NCBI RefSeq assembly: GCF_011745365.1
Contig: NW_024468910.1
Span: forward strand, 2,136,068 to 2,200,067
Source: Cryphonectria parasitica EP155
Lineage: Eukaryota; Ascomycota; Sordariomycetes; Diaporthales; Cryphonectriaceae
DNA length: 64,000 nt
Direction of reading: 5' to 3'
The notes under the pieces were generated by a model that saw only the letters and a list, made by a program, of their open reading frames with translations, had not been told where the DNA came from and searched no databases. The number at the start of each line of letters is the position of its first letter. Positions within the stretch are counted from its first letter, which is position 1. The position numbers and the translations under genes are program-made. Shown here in pieces: positions 21,291 to 33,493 of the stretch.

Positions 21291-22033
21291 AGCTAATTCG
21301 CTCGTTTCGACATGGGTACCGAAAAAGCACAAAAGTGCTCGAGATTCTCTCGTCAGGGTCCCAAAGTCGTTTCAGATTAGCTACCTGCCGCACCCAGATC
21401 TCAAACACTGCCCAGCAACAAAATGAGATCCTTGTCTGCCCCTACAAGACAACTTTCTAGAGCTGGTGAACCGGATTCGCGGTTCTGATAACAGACGATC
21501 CATGGCACATGCATGAACAAGTCCACGCGGCGAAGTGACTGGGATTATCGACATCAAAACGGCAAGGCCGCTGCGGCAATCCAGATCCGATCTACTGCAA
21601 CGAAATTCTGCGACGGGCATGTTTGATGTACCGCACGATACTGCAATCACAAGCATGGATTAGGCACGTCATTATTGTCCAATGAATCCGTTCAGAGATC
21701 TAAATTCAGTCCCAGGGCTCTGTTATGATGCTGGTAACACAACAATCGTCCGAACTTCGTCTCTAGGTCCAATATAAAATCGGCTCCGGCAACATCTGCT
21801 GCAGACGTCGGGCCCCCCACTACTCGACCCACCTTCGAAGACGCGTCGTCTGCTGGTGCTCTTGACGCCGTTTCAGTCCTGTCTTGTATTGCCCTTGCCG
21901 GAAAATTAAACCGGGTCGTGATGGGCGGGTCGACGATGGAGGATAACCTTATGAGCAAGGTTCTGCCGGCACACAGCATGATTTCCTGTGGTCCTTCTCT
22001 GCGACGTCGGCTGGCCTGGTGTCGTCCTCCAAT
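21291..22033. other. Intergenic region between IPI3 and S53 peptidase
   Basis: About 740 nt with the IPI3 3' flank and the peptidase promoter. No extra gene or obvious repeat. Confidence 0.5.
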
Positions 22034-24104
22034 ATGCGGTCAATAATCATCACGAGCGTCCTTGCTGCCCTGGTGGCAGCAGTAGATGGCACACCGCTGG
22101 AGCCCCATAGGGCAACACCCTTTCGCCATGTCGTCCACGAGGAAGTGCCGGCCGTCCACAGAAGCTGGCAAAAGTCACATCGTCTGCACCATAGTGCGGT
22201 GCTCCCCGTCAGGATCGGGTTGACGCAGCAGAACTTACATCGGGCGGAGGACTTCATCTATGATGTGGCCCATCCCGACTCGCCCAACTACGGAAAGCAC
22301 TGGTCACCCGCGGAGGTGATCGAGATGTTCAAGCCAAAACGGGAATCCATCGACGCGGTCATATTATGGCTCGAGCGTGAAGGGATCCATCCGAGCCGGA
22401 TAAAGCTGTCAGTCTCAAAAACGTGGCTGACTTTCGATGCTACGGTCAGGGAGATGGAGCAGATTCTCAGGACAGAATATCACGCCTTTGAGCACGAAAC
22501 ATCTGGAAAGAGTCGTCAGGTTGCATGTGAAAAATACTACATACCGGACCACCTTGTTGAGCATATCGACATGATCACGCCGACTGTCCATTTTGACCAG
22601 AGCCTCGGCCATGACAGGAGCACCAAGTACAGGGAGATCCCAGACAAGACTATGGAGGAGCTCAAAAGGAGATCGGCACGTCTGGACAAGCGACAGATCT
22701 CGGGCACCACAGCCATTGTCGGAAGCCCGCTCGACGGCAGCAACCCAAAAAAGGGCCACCAGATCAACAATGCCTTGATGGACCTGTCACAATGTGATAG
22801 TATGATTACTCCAGGATGTCTTCGGGCCCTGTACAAGATACCAGAAGGCAGCTTGGCAGCCAGCAACAACTCGCTCGGAATTGTCGAATACACACCACAG
22901 GCGTTTCTTCAGTCCGATCTCGACATGTTCTTCGACGCAATGCAGCCAGACGTGCCGCAAAAGTCACCAAATGTGGATCTTCTGGCCGGTGGCGTTGTGC
23001 AGACCCAGAATCAGAGCTTCTCCTTCAACGGGGAGTCGGCCCTCGACCTGGAGTTCGCCATGTCTCTCATCTCCCCGCAGAAGGCGACCGTTTTTCAGGT
23101 CGGCGATTTGACACAAGGCGCGAGCTTCAACAACTTCCTCGATGGCATCGACGCAAGCTACTGCTCGTTTGACGGAGGCGACTCCAACGATCCGAATATG
23201 GACGGCCAGTACGCGGCGTCTGTGGAATGCGGCAAGGCGAATGCCACCAACGTCATCTCCACGAGCTACGGCTCGAACGAGGCCGATCTGGGCGCCAAGT
23301 ACGAGCAGAGGCAGTGCGACGAGTACATGAAACTCGCGCTGCAGGGCGTCTCTGTTATATACTCCTCGGGCGACTTTGGTGTCGCGGGGAATGGCGGCGA
23401 GTGCTTGTCCGCCGATGGGCAGAGTTTCACGGACGGGACCTCGGGCAAATTCAACCCAAGCTTTCCAGGGGGGTGTCCGTGGGTCACGTCTGTCGGCGCC
23501 ACGCAGATTCTGAATGGGAGCACCGTCGAGGACGCAGAGAGTGCGTGCGAGGAGGTCATCTTCTCAGGTGGGGGCTTCTCCAATGTCTTCTCGATGCCGT
23601 CGTACCAAAAGACCGCGGTGAATACCTTCCTGCAGCAGCACACGCCACCATACGGCGAAGACCGCTTCAACAATTCCGGGCTGGTCAGGGCCTTCCCCGA
23701 TGTGTCGGCGAACGGGGCGAACTACGTGACGGCAGTGGATGGAGACTTCACACTGTCATTCGGAACTTCTGGTAAGTCTCTGCCCACGCCGAGTTTTTAA
23801 ATCAGCAGCAAGGTTGAGGAGAATAAAGAGATGCTGACCACACAATGACACAGCTTCCGCGCCCGTCTTTGCGTCCATGGTCAACATGATTAATGAGAAA
23901 CGCATCCAGGCTGGCAAGAGCCCTGTTGGCTTCCTCAACCCAGCGCTGTACGCGAACCCGCAGGTCATGAATGACATTCAGACCGGGAACAACCCCGGCT
24001 GCGGCACGGACGGCTTCTCGGCTGTCGAGGGGTGGGATCCGCTGACGGGACTTGGAACACCGAATTTCCGACAGATGGAGAAGCTTTTCATGACCTTGCC
24101 GTGA
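22034..24104 (+). CDS. Secreted sedolisin (S53) tripeptidyl-peptidase
   Basis: Two exons, 22034-23771 and 23854-24104 (82-nt intron, GTAAGT...ACACAG), give 662 residues. A signal peptide is visible (MRSIIITSVLAALVAAVDG). A pro-domain follows (about residues 25-210; SPNYGKHWSPAEVIEMF is the typical Pro-kumamolisin signature), then a basic junction near RRSARLDKRQ, where maturation is likely. The catalytic domain has the Glu/Asp pair in NGESALDLEF, the oxyanion Asp in YSSGDFGVAGNGG, and the catalytic Ser in FGTSASAPVFASM. That Ser motif is created across the splice junction. The Ca2+ site region AVEGWDPLTGLGTPNF is at the C-terminus. The enzyme removes tripeptides from protein N-termini at acid pH outside the cell. 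An upstream in-frame ATG at 22019 would add five residues; the second fits a signal peptide better. Confidence 0.95.
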
Positions 24105-24638
24105 GGGGAATGTGGGAGAGGTTGGCGTGTGACCTATCTCTCTATTGAGAGACGGAGACACACAGAGAGAGAGGCGTTGCTGCTTTGGGCTCTGGAGAGG
24201 CATTTTCGCAGTGTTCATATGACATGATGATAGTCTTGGCGTTGTTGCGACGTAGGGGACGGATAGGGAGGGAAGGCAGTGGATTGTGGGAAGGTCTTGT
24301 TGGTAACAATTAGAGGCTTGAGTGATGGAGGGCTTACCAGCAACACAGCGCACCGTCGAGGTAGGAAGCTGTCAACCATTAGTCATATACAAAATAACAT
24401 GCACTTACAAACTCTCACTTGCAGACCACGCAGATTGCACATATTCGATGGTATCTCTAGTGACAAATTGGCGGTCGAAAGGGAGCATATAGTAGAGATT
24501 GTATATTATATATATCCAGCCGCACTAATACAGGCAGGTTGGCGCTGACTTTGACATATTTATTATCTATGTATTCTCTTACTCTCGAAGCGCGGAAGGC
24601 CACTACTTCCACCGCACAATGACTTTCAGCATTGACGC
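24105..24638. other. Convergent intergenic region (S53 peptidase / OPT)
   Basis: About 530 nt of shared 3' flank of two convergent genes. It contains a GAGA-rich stretch near 24140-24180 and AT-rich sequence near 24490-24520. No gene supported. Confidence 0.5.
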
Positions 24639-27596
24639 CTAGTCAGATGTGGGACAGAAATCATAGTTTCCATTTGCGCCGTTGTTTCCCCACCAGGTCG
24701 GGAAGGGAATCGAGGGCCCACCGGCACCGAAGACGGCAAAGGAGAGAATGAAGAGGACTGTCAGGCTGGCACCGTCCCAGGCGCCCGTCACCAGGTACAT
24801 GTAGTCCTTGAAGATCTTGGGGCGGTAGTTCCGGAGGTAGAACTGGCAAAAGAAGCCCGAGATGACCCAGGTGAAGATGACACACGTCTGGCTCTGGTTG
24901 TAAGGAATGTAGCCGGCGTACTGGATGAACTGCGGCATGTTGACCTCCCTGAGGGAGAAGCCCCGGATCTTGGGGATGAACTGGAGAGGAAGGGACCACG
25001 GTCAGCCTGGCACTCCTTCTTCTTTTTCAAAAGACCAAAGTCATTGCGGGGATTGATCGGCGGAGGACACAAAATAGAACTTACGTGGACGATAACACGA
25101 TGGACAACGACCAACGCGGCACCGATGGCAAGACCCACCGGAACCATGGCGTACGTGGTGCCAGCCTTGTACATGTAGCCAGACAAGGCCCAGGAGGCGG
25201 CGTTTGTGTTGTAGGCCTGCATGTTGGCACCGCTCCAGGACGAATCGCCGTTGCCGCTGGCGAGGAGTTCACGGTTGCCGTTGACGATGGAGATCATGAC
25301 AGCGTAGTTGATGAAGCCGCCGAGGATGGTACCGTAAATCTGAGTCAGGAACATGACCCGAGGAGGAATTTTGACTGCAGAGCGGCGTGTTCATCATTAG
25401 TAACCTGGTCGACATTGTAATTTGTAGCTGTGGGTAGAGGAAGGGGGGGGGGGGGCGCTTAGGTATGAACTGAGGGAAGACTCACGGTATTCTCCCAGCT
25501 TCAAGTCATTGGCCAGGTTTACGGCATTCGAGATCACATTGTGTGACCAAGCGGCAAAGTACATGTTACCAACTGGACGACCTGGCAGCATCAATCCCGC
25601 CAACATCTTGGAGAGATTGTTCGTCGCGATACCGTTTCCATAGCGCGCGTAGAGGATGGTTGACAGCGGCGCAATGACAATTCCCAATATCAAGCTCTAT
25701 TCCATCGAGATTATCATCAGAGAGATGCACAAGCGTACGAGGAATCCAGCAACAGCGGCTGCGCAATGGTGACTTACCACAATATAACCCCAGGCTGGCA
25801 GTGTGACATTTTCCTTGAGGACGACGACGAGACCGAGGAAGAAGGATATGACGAGCACGGCTGCGTACCACCACCATGGTGCCTCCTTGTAGTGGGCGGC
25901 CATGTGCGTGTGGTGAGGATCGTCGAATTTACCCTGTCTTGCGCTCTTGTAGGCCCGCTTGACATCACCACCCCAAAAGATGAAGCAATGCATGATCAGG
26001 GCTCCAATCTAAACATACCAAACATCAGCGGATGATACTTCTTTACTCGAGTCTGATGCGGCTCTCCTCAATACTCTTGGGTTCCCTGGCAATTACTTAC
26101 AGCGGCGTTGGCAATGAACATGGAGTAAGCGAAAGTAGCAGCCAGTTTGGGAGGACCAAACTCGGCGAGGGCCGTGTCATTGAGCAGACCGCCGCTAAAC
26201 ACCTCCTCGGTCGGGTACGAAGATCCGTTGGCCAGATGAAGCGAAGTCGACATGAAGGGAAGCGACTTGGCGTTCCAGTCGTTGGAGTAGTAGATTCCCA
26301 GCATCGCCAGATAGCAGACACCAAATCCTGCAGCCTGATGCCACTGCAGCTTCAGGGGAAGAGAGGTTTGGAAAGAGGTGATCTGATGTGGGGGAAATAT
26401 GATCCTGTCAGCCTGATGACTTCTTTTTTAAGAATTCAATGTTACATGTGCATATAGGACTTACGTATTGCCAGTCAAAAGAGAAATTGAACAGGCCGAG
26501 TCCCTCGTTGGTAGAAGCGCCACCAAAGAGGTTGGTCAATGTCGCAGCGGTGGAGCCGGTAGCCTTCATGGCAGCCAGGCAAGGGATGGAGACCGAGTTG
26601 AGCCATGGGAAGATGTATGCGGGGAACCACTCATAGGCGAACATGCTTCCGTATGCATACCAAAAGTAGCGGATGGGTTTTGAGTCCTTGATTCCCTCCC
26701 AGTGCAGACCCTGGAGGGTCTTGACGGTGGGCAGGGTACTCCAGTAGACGGACTCGACGTGCCACACAGCGATGGGCCGCATGAGGCCGCAGAGGCCGTA
26801 GCCAAAGAGACCAATGCTGATGGTGCTCAGGATCACAGTGGTGGGCGACAAGGGCAGGTCGTAGAAGAGATCCTGCGCAGCAAAGACTTGACTGGCCGCG
26901 GCGGCATTGGAGGCGCCGGTGGCGGTGATAGCGGCGATGGCATGCTCCTTGAGACCCCAGGGGCCGTTGTTGAAGAACTTGGCCACGGTGATCCATGTAG
27001 GAAGCTTGCCTTGGCCACCCTGCTCCCTCCAGCGGGCTTCATAGCGGTCGCCTCGGGGCAGGAAGGCAGCCCAGCCGTTGCCGAGGAAGTAGGCAATGAG
27101 GACGATGAAGGTTCCCTGGATGGTGATGAGGGTCGGTTTGAACTGGACAATGGATTTTTAACGTGTCAGTCTTGCATTTTTCTTATTTATTAAGCAAACA
27201 ACTCAATCGGCAGCTGGACTGACTGACCATGTAGATCTGGTACACGACAGCTTGGAATCCAGACAAGATGGTCGCAATGAAGATACCTCGAAAGGTAAAG
27301 GCGGGGTCGCCATCATCGCGCAAGGGCAAGAGGTGCTGGGCCGCGTCGGCACCAGTCACAATGATGGCGTCGTCGCTCTTCTTGTCGTGCTCGTCTCCAT
27401 CCTCGTCGTTGCTCCGGACTGGGGCAGCGGTGATGTCGAAGTCGGCCCCATGGCCCTTCTCGTCGACAATATTATCGTCTCCTGCATGTGGGCCCTTTTC
27501 GTTGATCTCTGGGTGCGTGGGGACTTCCACGACCTTGCCCTCGATTGAGTTAAACCCACCAACCACAATGGCGGCGTTACCGTGAGAGGCAGCCAT
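24639..27596 (-). CDS. Oligopeptide transporter (OPT family)
   Basis: Seven exons on the minus strand: 27228-27596, 26465-27142, 26101-26382, 25778-26008, 25486-25696, 25085-25374 and 24639-24980. Together they give 800 residues, normal for fungal OPTs. All junctions are GT-AG and keep frame. The N-terminus (about residues 1-105) is hydrophilic and acidic. About 14-16 hydrophobic segments follow, for example FIVLIAYFLGNGWAAFLP, LSTISIGLFGYGLCGLMRPI and AAVLVISFFLGLVVVLK. Family motifs include IPCLAAMKATG, FGGASTNEGLGLFNFSFDWQY, KIPPRVMF followed by LTQIYGTILGGFINYAVM, and IPYNQSQTCVIFTWVISGFF. It is expected in the plasma membrane as a proton-coupled importer of small peptides. It is convergent with the secreted tripeptidyl-peptidase. 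The substrate range cannot be read from sequence. Confidence 0.94.
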
Positions 27597-29306
27597 TGCC
27601 CTGGGAAGAGGTATGGTGGAATTTGAGAGAGACAGAGAGTATTGCACAAATTGTAGGAGATGTCGAGCCAGGAGACAAGAGAACCCGGACGGCCCTGGAA
27701 GGGGGGAAGGGTGATCACCACACGATATTTAAGCTTCTCCAACCCACGCCTCTCTTTCCCCCTCTCTCTCTCTTCTCCCTTGTCTCTTTTAGTATAGAAG
27801 TAAGGTTACAGAAGGATGGGTGGGTTAAGGCTTAATCTCTTGCGCCAAGCGTGTTGGTTGGGGCTGCCCGCAGGGTCCAGAGCCAACCTTGCACATTTAA
27901 CCCATGTGCTGTCAACATACGGATTAGACCCGGAAAGGCAGGTCATAGAAGCAAGACAAGCATCGGAGAGGGCTTCTAGAAGATATTGTGGCTTTTGGAT
28001 TAGACTTTTCAGCTTGTCCAATGCATGGGTCCTCGCACGCGATTCCACCAACTCCTCGTGGAGCTTAGGCAGGCCCTGGAGAGAGCGTCCTATTGTAGGC
28101 CTAGAACCTTTGCAACGTTAGCGAATGGTATCATGCGGCAGAAGACACCCTTGCCCTGGCTCCGCTCTTGAAATCGCTTATCAGAACCTAGTATATATAA
28201 TCACACACATATATAATCACCCTCTAGAGAGAGAAGGAACGGCATTGAAGGGCCGGAGGTGGAAGGGGGATATGGGGCAGAAAAGTGAAGAGGAGAAAAG
28301 AGGAGAGGAGAGAGGGGGGCGGCAGCGACGGACAGGTCAGCAACTTTTGGTGTTGTGTGGCAACGACCGAGGATTGGTTGGTTTTTGCCACGGGACTGGA
28401 CTTTCTGATTGTCATTGGGTTCGTCAGGATTTGAAACATCTTACCGTGTCGAGACCATCAAGCCGAGACCATTTGCTGACACGCCTCTGGATGTGGAAGA
28501 TCGTGGCAAATCGTTATCAAGGGCGACAGGAGAGAAAACGGCCGACAGGGTTGGAATCAGTTCAGTTGTTGGAGCTATCACAAAAGTGAGCAGGTGCAAA
28601 CGGATAGTCACGGGATGGATTTCTAGGCAACAGCTTGTTTATCTTCTTCTTCGCATGTATCCGAAGGGGCAGCAGTGTGAGATTTCAAAATGAGGTTTGA
28701 TGGATTGTTAAGAACCACGATCAAGACGTGAGCGATTTCTAGCCGAAAGGCGGGAGGATGAAGCGGGGGAAGGTGAGATGTTTCGTAGTGGTGTGCAGCC
28801 ATATCTTATCATTTGCTTACGCCCAGCCACGCTTAACTGCATCAACTGCAAGTATTACATAGACAACACACTGCTTTCATATCTGCGTCTTGTACAGGCT
28901 CCCATCCACAAATCACGGCCCAATATAGACGCTGGCGGTAAGGACTATAAATTTTTTTTTTTTTTTTGGCCGCGAGTATCGCGGCGTCATCTCGGCGGCG
29001 GCGTCGTAGGATGGAGTCGGAGCGGCCTGTAGTGTGCCCTTGTACGAGTCGCAATTCGAGCCACTGCCACGATGTGGTTGAGAAGTAGTGGTCAAGGGCC
29101 GAGATGCTTTCCTGGTGCTCTTCTCTCGCTGTAGACGAGCATGAGAGTATTAGCTGCCTTTTAATTTGGTCTTTCTGTAGGCCTCTCTGCTCGTTCACGG
29201 CCGTTTGGCCTTCCAACCCCAGAACTTCCAAGCCCCTGTGGTGGTGGAGATGATCCCCCAGCCGATCCTGCATCAGCACCGCGTCTCAACCGCTTGGGCG
29301 GCGGTG

Positions 29307-29372
29307 CATCGTCGGCAGCATCGTCGGCAGCATCGTCGGCAGCATCGTCGGCAGCATCGTCGGCAGCATCGT
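29307..29372. repeat. 12-bp minisatellite CATCGTCGGCAG
   Basis: About five and a half near-perfect head-to-tail copies of CATCGTCGGCAG. On the minus strand one frame would encode alternating Asp-Asp-Ala-Ala. The flanking frames do not form a convincing gene, so it is recorded as a repeat. Confidence 0.9.
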
Positions 29373-29479
29373 CGTGGCTGCGCTGAGGTCCCGCCTCTTG
29401 TAAGTTTGGTCGTGCGCTTCTCCGTCGTCCTTGTCGTCGCGATTGCTCACGTCGCTTGAGGACCGTTTTGCGACCCCAA

Positions 29480-29695
29480 CGCCAGCGTCGCCCTGGGAAG
29501 AAGACCAGTTATGTCTCTTTCCTGGGTCACTGCATTCAAGCTCGCTATATGCACATCGACAGTATATTCTTCCAGAACATCATGGTCTACAAGAAGTTCC
29601 GAAGGTCCTGGCGGGCAGCTGGCTCTGACACGGTTGTCAACATCCTAGCTGCCCCGGAGAGATGCAATTATTCCCTGGAGGATACCAAATGAAGG
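29480..29695 (+). pseudogene. Possible coding exon or gene relic
   Basis: This open stretch ends at TGA and has strongly fungal codon choice (ATC, GTC, TTC, AAG, CTG). It encodes blocks such as SYVSFLGHCIQARYMHIDS and MVYKKFRRSWRAAGSD. Upstream, coding character appears to move to another frame (EDRFATPTPASPWEEDQ), with no clear splice site to join them. I do not recognise the protein. It may be a relic, or the last exon of a short gene I could not reconstruct. Confidence 0.3.
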
Positions 29696-30532
29696 GCGAG
29701 ATTCAGCAGCGCGTACAGACGGTCATCGATTGATGATATCAGAGGTTGAGACCCTAGACATGATATATATGAGCTTGGGAGAAATAAGGCAGCATACCCC
29801 CTCCGTAGACTCTCCGTTCAGATCTGATGAGCCCTTGTCTATAATTCGGAACGACATCTGAAAAGGAGGTCCAAATAGACTGAACAGCTGGTTGAGGAGT
29901 CTCTTCTCTGGGGGTCTTGCTCAATCTTTGATGATGAAGTGTTTCATGGTGAACTTTGAGAATGACGGACTAGGGACTTAAATGCGGCAGTGAAACAGTG
30001 GAACGGATCGGTTTTGCATTCAGAGTGTCGTATATCAAAGACGAGAACATGATGCATATTGAAGACACTTTGTCTTGCCCATGACTACTTAGATGTAGAC
30101 CCACAGTACAAGGTCACCAACGAGGGCCACTTTTAAGTTACTAAGTACTTAAGTTCATATTACCAAGATAATCCTACCAAGCTTGATTGAGAAATTCAGT
30201 GAATAAATGTATAGTGTGGTCGTATAAATGTAACGTGCTTGCTCAGGCGTGGAAAGCCTCAGACCGTTTACTGTACAAGGTTGAGTTCGGCCAAAATAAG
30301 GACCGAGTAAGCACTATCCTCTGAGCACCATCGGCGTTTACATACTTCGGCAGCTGGCGGAATGGAGACAGCGGGATCTATACTCTACAATGACCATCTT
30401 GAGGTCAAGCGAGTCCACCCAACCGCAAGCTTGCCCGATGCTCAAGCCCTTTTTGAAATGAGACCTGCTTGAGAGGTTGATACCGACCAGGCCTCGTGAA
30501 CGGGCCAGTAAATAACAACGACTAAGCAAGCA

Positions 30533-32912
30533 ATGGACAGCACTCTAATGCCCGGCGCGGCCCCTCCGCAGCCTCCAGCCTCAGGCAAACCCCGTATTCC
30601 CTATGCATGCGAGGCCTGTCGAGTTGCCAAGGTGAAATGCCAACCTAGCAATACAGAAGATATATGTCGAAGGCATGAGTCTACCCTCTACTACCTTGCA
30701 AAAGCACCCGTTCTCATCAGGGAAGCTGACTGAGGTGCCTACTTATTCTCAATTTCAAGATGCGCCATCTCGAAACGGGAGTGCATCTTCAAGACTGGCC
30801 CGCGGATGAGACGACGACGTTCCAAGCTGTAAGATCATAGGACCTCCTTTTCCCCCACCCTCCGACCCCCATTTGTCCTGGATTTTGCTCTTCGGGTGAT
30901 TGACCCTATGAACAGCCATCCGGCGGCCACTCGTACAACGCCACCCCCTTCCGCACCCTCCAAGACCTTCACCATCGACGTACCCATGTCAGCAGCCGAG
31001 GACGGCGGTGACATGGATCCTTTGGAAAGCTTCGAAACCCTCCGAGAGTCACACGAGGGATTTCTTGATGATATCGTCCCCGAGGACAGCAGCGACACAA
31101 CCTTTACACAGCCGTCTTCGTCCTCGACTGGCAGGGGAACATTCTCCTCGACCCCTTCCGCTGGTTCTCAATCTGTGCATGGCTTCAGCAGCATCCAGCC
31201 GCAGTTCAACCTTGACTCTGCAACATCGTTATTGCACTACTTCCGAGAGGCCATGCTGCCCTTTTTCCCCTTTGTTGTTATCCCACCTGACGCGAGCGTG
31301 CCTATGTTGGCACGCGAGAGGCCCTTTGTACTACTCGCCATACTAGCTGCTGCTAGTGGAGGCAGGAGTCTACAGGGTCACAGTCTCTACGACGGAGAAT
31401 TTCGCAAAGTCCTGGGGCTCAAGTTCGTCAGCGGGGGTGAGAGGAACTTGGAATTGCTGGTTGGGCTTTTGATCTACACAGCCTGGTGAGCCGCCCAAAG
31501 CCAAACTAAAGCTGCCAGATACAGGGCATCAGTCGTGCTGACGATTCACAGGTACCCGTTCCATTTGAGACCGAGGAATCGACAGGCCTTGCAGTATATC
31601 CGGATGGCCAGCGACATCGCCCATGATCTGGAACTGGACCAAGCGCCAGACCATGTTGACGCGGCGGCCATCAGGTCAGACGAGAAACAAATGGCAGGCA
31701 TGCGGGCGTATCTGGCCTGTTATTGTCTGTACTCGAGTCTCGCCACCGCCTGGAACAAACGTAATACTATGCCATATCAGCAGTGGACGACCGTGTGCTG
31801 TGACGTCCTCGGCGTCATGGAACCTGCCGACCCCCCAGCGTCGTGGACACAAGACCAGACTCTAGTTTGGATTGTTCGCCTTGGCCACTTGGTGCAGGAA
31901 GCGATGTTGATCAACAAGATAGAGCGAAAGGCCCAGAATGGCCAGCTGCATTCTCTGCTAATGGTCAAGGGCATGGAAGCGCAACTAGTTGAGTGGCGAG
32001 GGCAGATACCTGTCGAGCTTCTCTCTCAGCGTGAGTGCCCACAGAAACACCATATGTGTTCATCCTCAAGCAAACAGACATTGGCTCCCCTTGGAGAGGC
32101 TGACACGCTCATGTACAGCCATCATTCACATGACAAACAGTTTTGCAGAGATCGCGCTGTATGGCTATCCACTCCTGCGGTTCTATTTCCCAAGGTCAAC
32201 GAGGCGGGAGCAGCTCGTTCCAGAGGAGCATGTCGAACCCAGCAGGCTCCTCACATGTGCCAGACTCTTGCGCACGTGGTACGACCATATAAACTCGCTC
32301 CCAGCGTCCGAGTTTGCTTCCTTCACTAGCATCGGCTGGGGTTTTTTTGTCATGGCCATCATCGTCGGCCTGCGGCTGTCCTTCCCAATGCCCGACACGT
32401 GTCCTGGCTGGGACCACGCCGCAGCGCGCCAGGTAATGGACCTCGGCTCGTTCCTGGAAAAGTTCTCGAGCGACGATGACAAGGGGGGCGAGACGTTGGT
32501 CCCAGCTTCAAAAAGGCAGGCAACTGATGTCCTGTCAGCTAGCAGGGTCGTGGTCGGAGTGGTTTGGCGCAAATACAAGAGGCGCCTGGAGACACTGCAA
32601 AGGGCAGAGACGGCTGGGCCCCCAGCCCCAATGCCTCCTGATATGGACCAGAACCGGATCAGATGTCCGATGCTAGATGGGAGCCTCGATGAATACCTCC
32701 CAGGCTGGGACAACACATTCCTCGACTCAGGAAATCTCTTGAACCCACCACCGCCTGTACCCTCTGGGCCAGCAGATACTGGATCTGGAACGAGGACTGG
32801 GACAGGTCCGCTACTGGACATGCAGCCGGTGGACTTTCATGACCTCTGGGCCACCATGACTACGGGTTGGACACAAGGTGAACTAGGTGATATCGATTTT
32901 AGCAACATGTAA
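30533..32912 (+). CDS. Zn2Cys6 fungal transcription factor
   Basis: Five exons, 30533-30672, 30760-30828, 30916-31485, 31552-32030 and 32119-32912, give 683 residues. The DNA-binding domain is near the N-terminus: CEACRVAKVKC, then eight residues, then CRRCAISKREC. This fits the pattern C-x2-C-x6-C-x8-C-x2-C-x6-C. The last three cysteines need the first intron, whose donor is GC rather than GT (AG/GCATGA...TTCAAG). A basic stretch (RMRRRRSK) follows, then a disordered acidic/Ser-rich linker (about 75-155). The middle homology region has YFREAMLPFFPFVVIPP and RNRQALQYIRMASDIAHDLE, resembling WAR1-like regulators. The C-terminus is Pro/Gly/Thr-rich. It is probably nuclear; its target genes are unknown. 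The OPT/peptidase pair lies about 3 kb upstream, so a link is possible but unproven. Confidence 0.88.
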
Positions 32913-33493
32913 ATGGTTGGTTGGACAGTGAACCAGTATGCAGAGAAAACTCCATCCAGGCCACTGCTGATTCTCAGCGGTAAACAAGTGCCTCAAGTTG
33001 CCAAGAACACAGTGTCGTAACCCCGCAGCGTAACCCCTCCAGCACCAGTGAAGCCCCAGTCCCTAGTGAGTCAACCCCTGGTTCAGGACTGCGTCACTGC
33101 TTGCACTACAGTCAAAGCCACTAAAAAGGACCCTGACTTATCCTGACCCGTCAAACATGTGCCCCTCCAGGCAACAGTAGCAGCTGCTGCAGTGGGTCAT
33201 CCGAGTCACCAAAAGTCAGACGTCAGTCAGGGTGTGCTTCTTTTCTTAAAGTCCTCTCGTTTGCCATTCTTGCCCAACCACCACCTCTTTTCGTTGGCCC
33301 ATCTTCGTCTCTGTTCCAAGTGCAGTCGACCTTTCATGAATAGTCCCTCTGCATAGTACACATCATACACATACGTACCGGCACACCTTCCCTTAACGGC
33401 ACCCCCTACGAATTGCCCAAGATAGGTCGCAAACACAAGGACCGTTACAGGCAAAAAGGGTCTCGTCCCTGGCAGAAGCCGTCGAGAAAGAAG
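32913..33493. other. Intergenic region upstream of sirtuin
   Basis: About 580 nt between co-directional genes, with a C/T-rich stretch near 33240-33300 typical of a fungal promoter. No gene supported. Confidence 0.45.

Larger units (their letters stand above)
27597..30532. other. Long intergenic region, mostly no gene
   Basis: About 2.9 kb upstream of the OPT gene and before the Zn2Cys6 regulator. It contains a CT-rich OPT leader (27745-27790), a 12-bp minisatellite (29307-29372) and one exon-like block (29480-29695), both listed separately. The rest shows no supported gene. Confidence 0.45.

Noticed and set aside
29307..29372. Possible CRISPR-like array
   Set aside because: Units are 12 bp, head to tail with no spacers, in a eukaryotic genome; it is a minisatellite.
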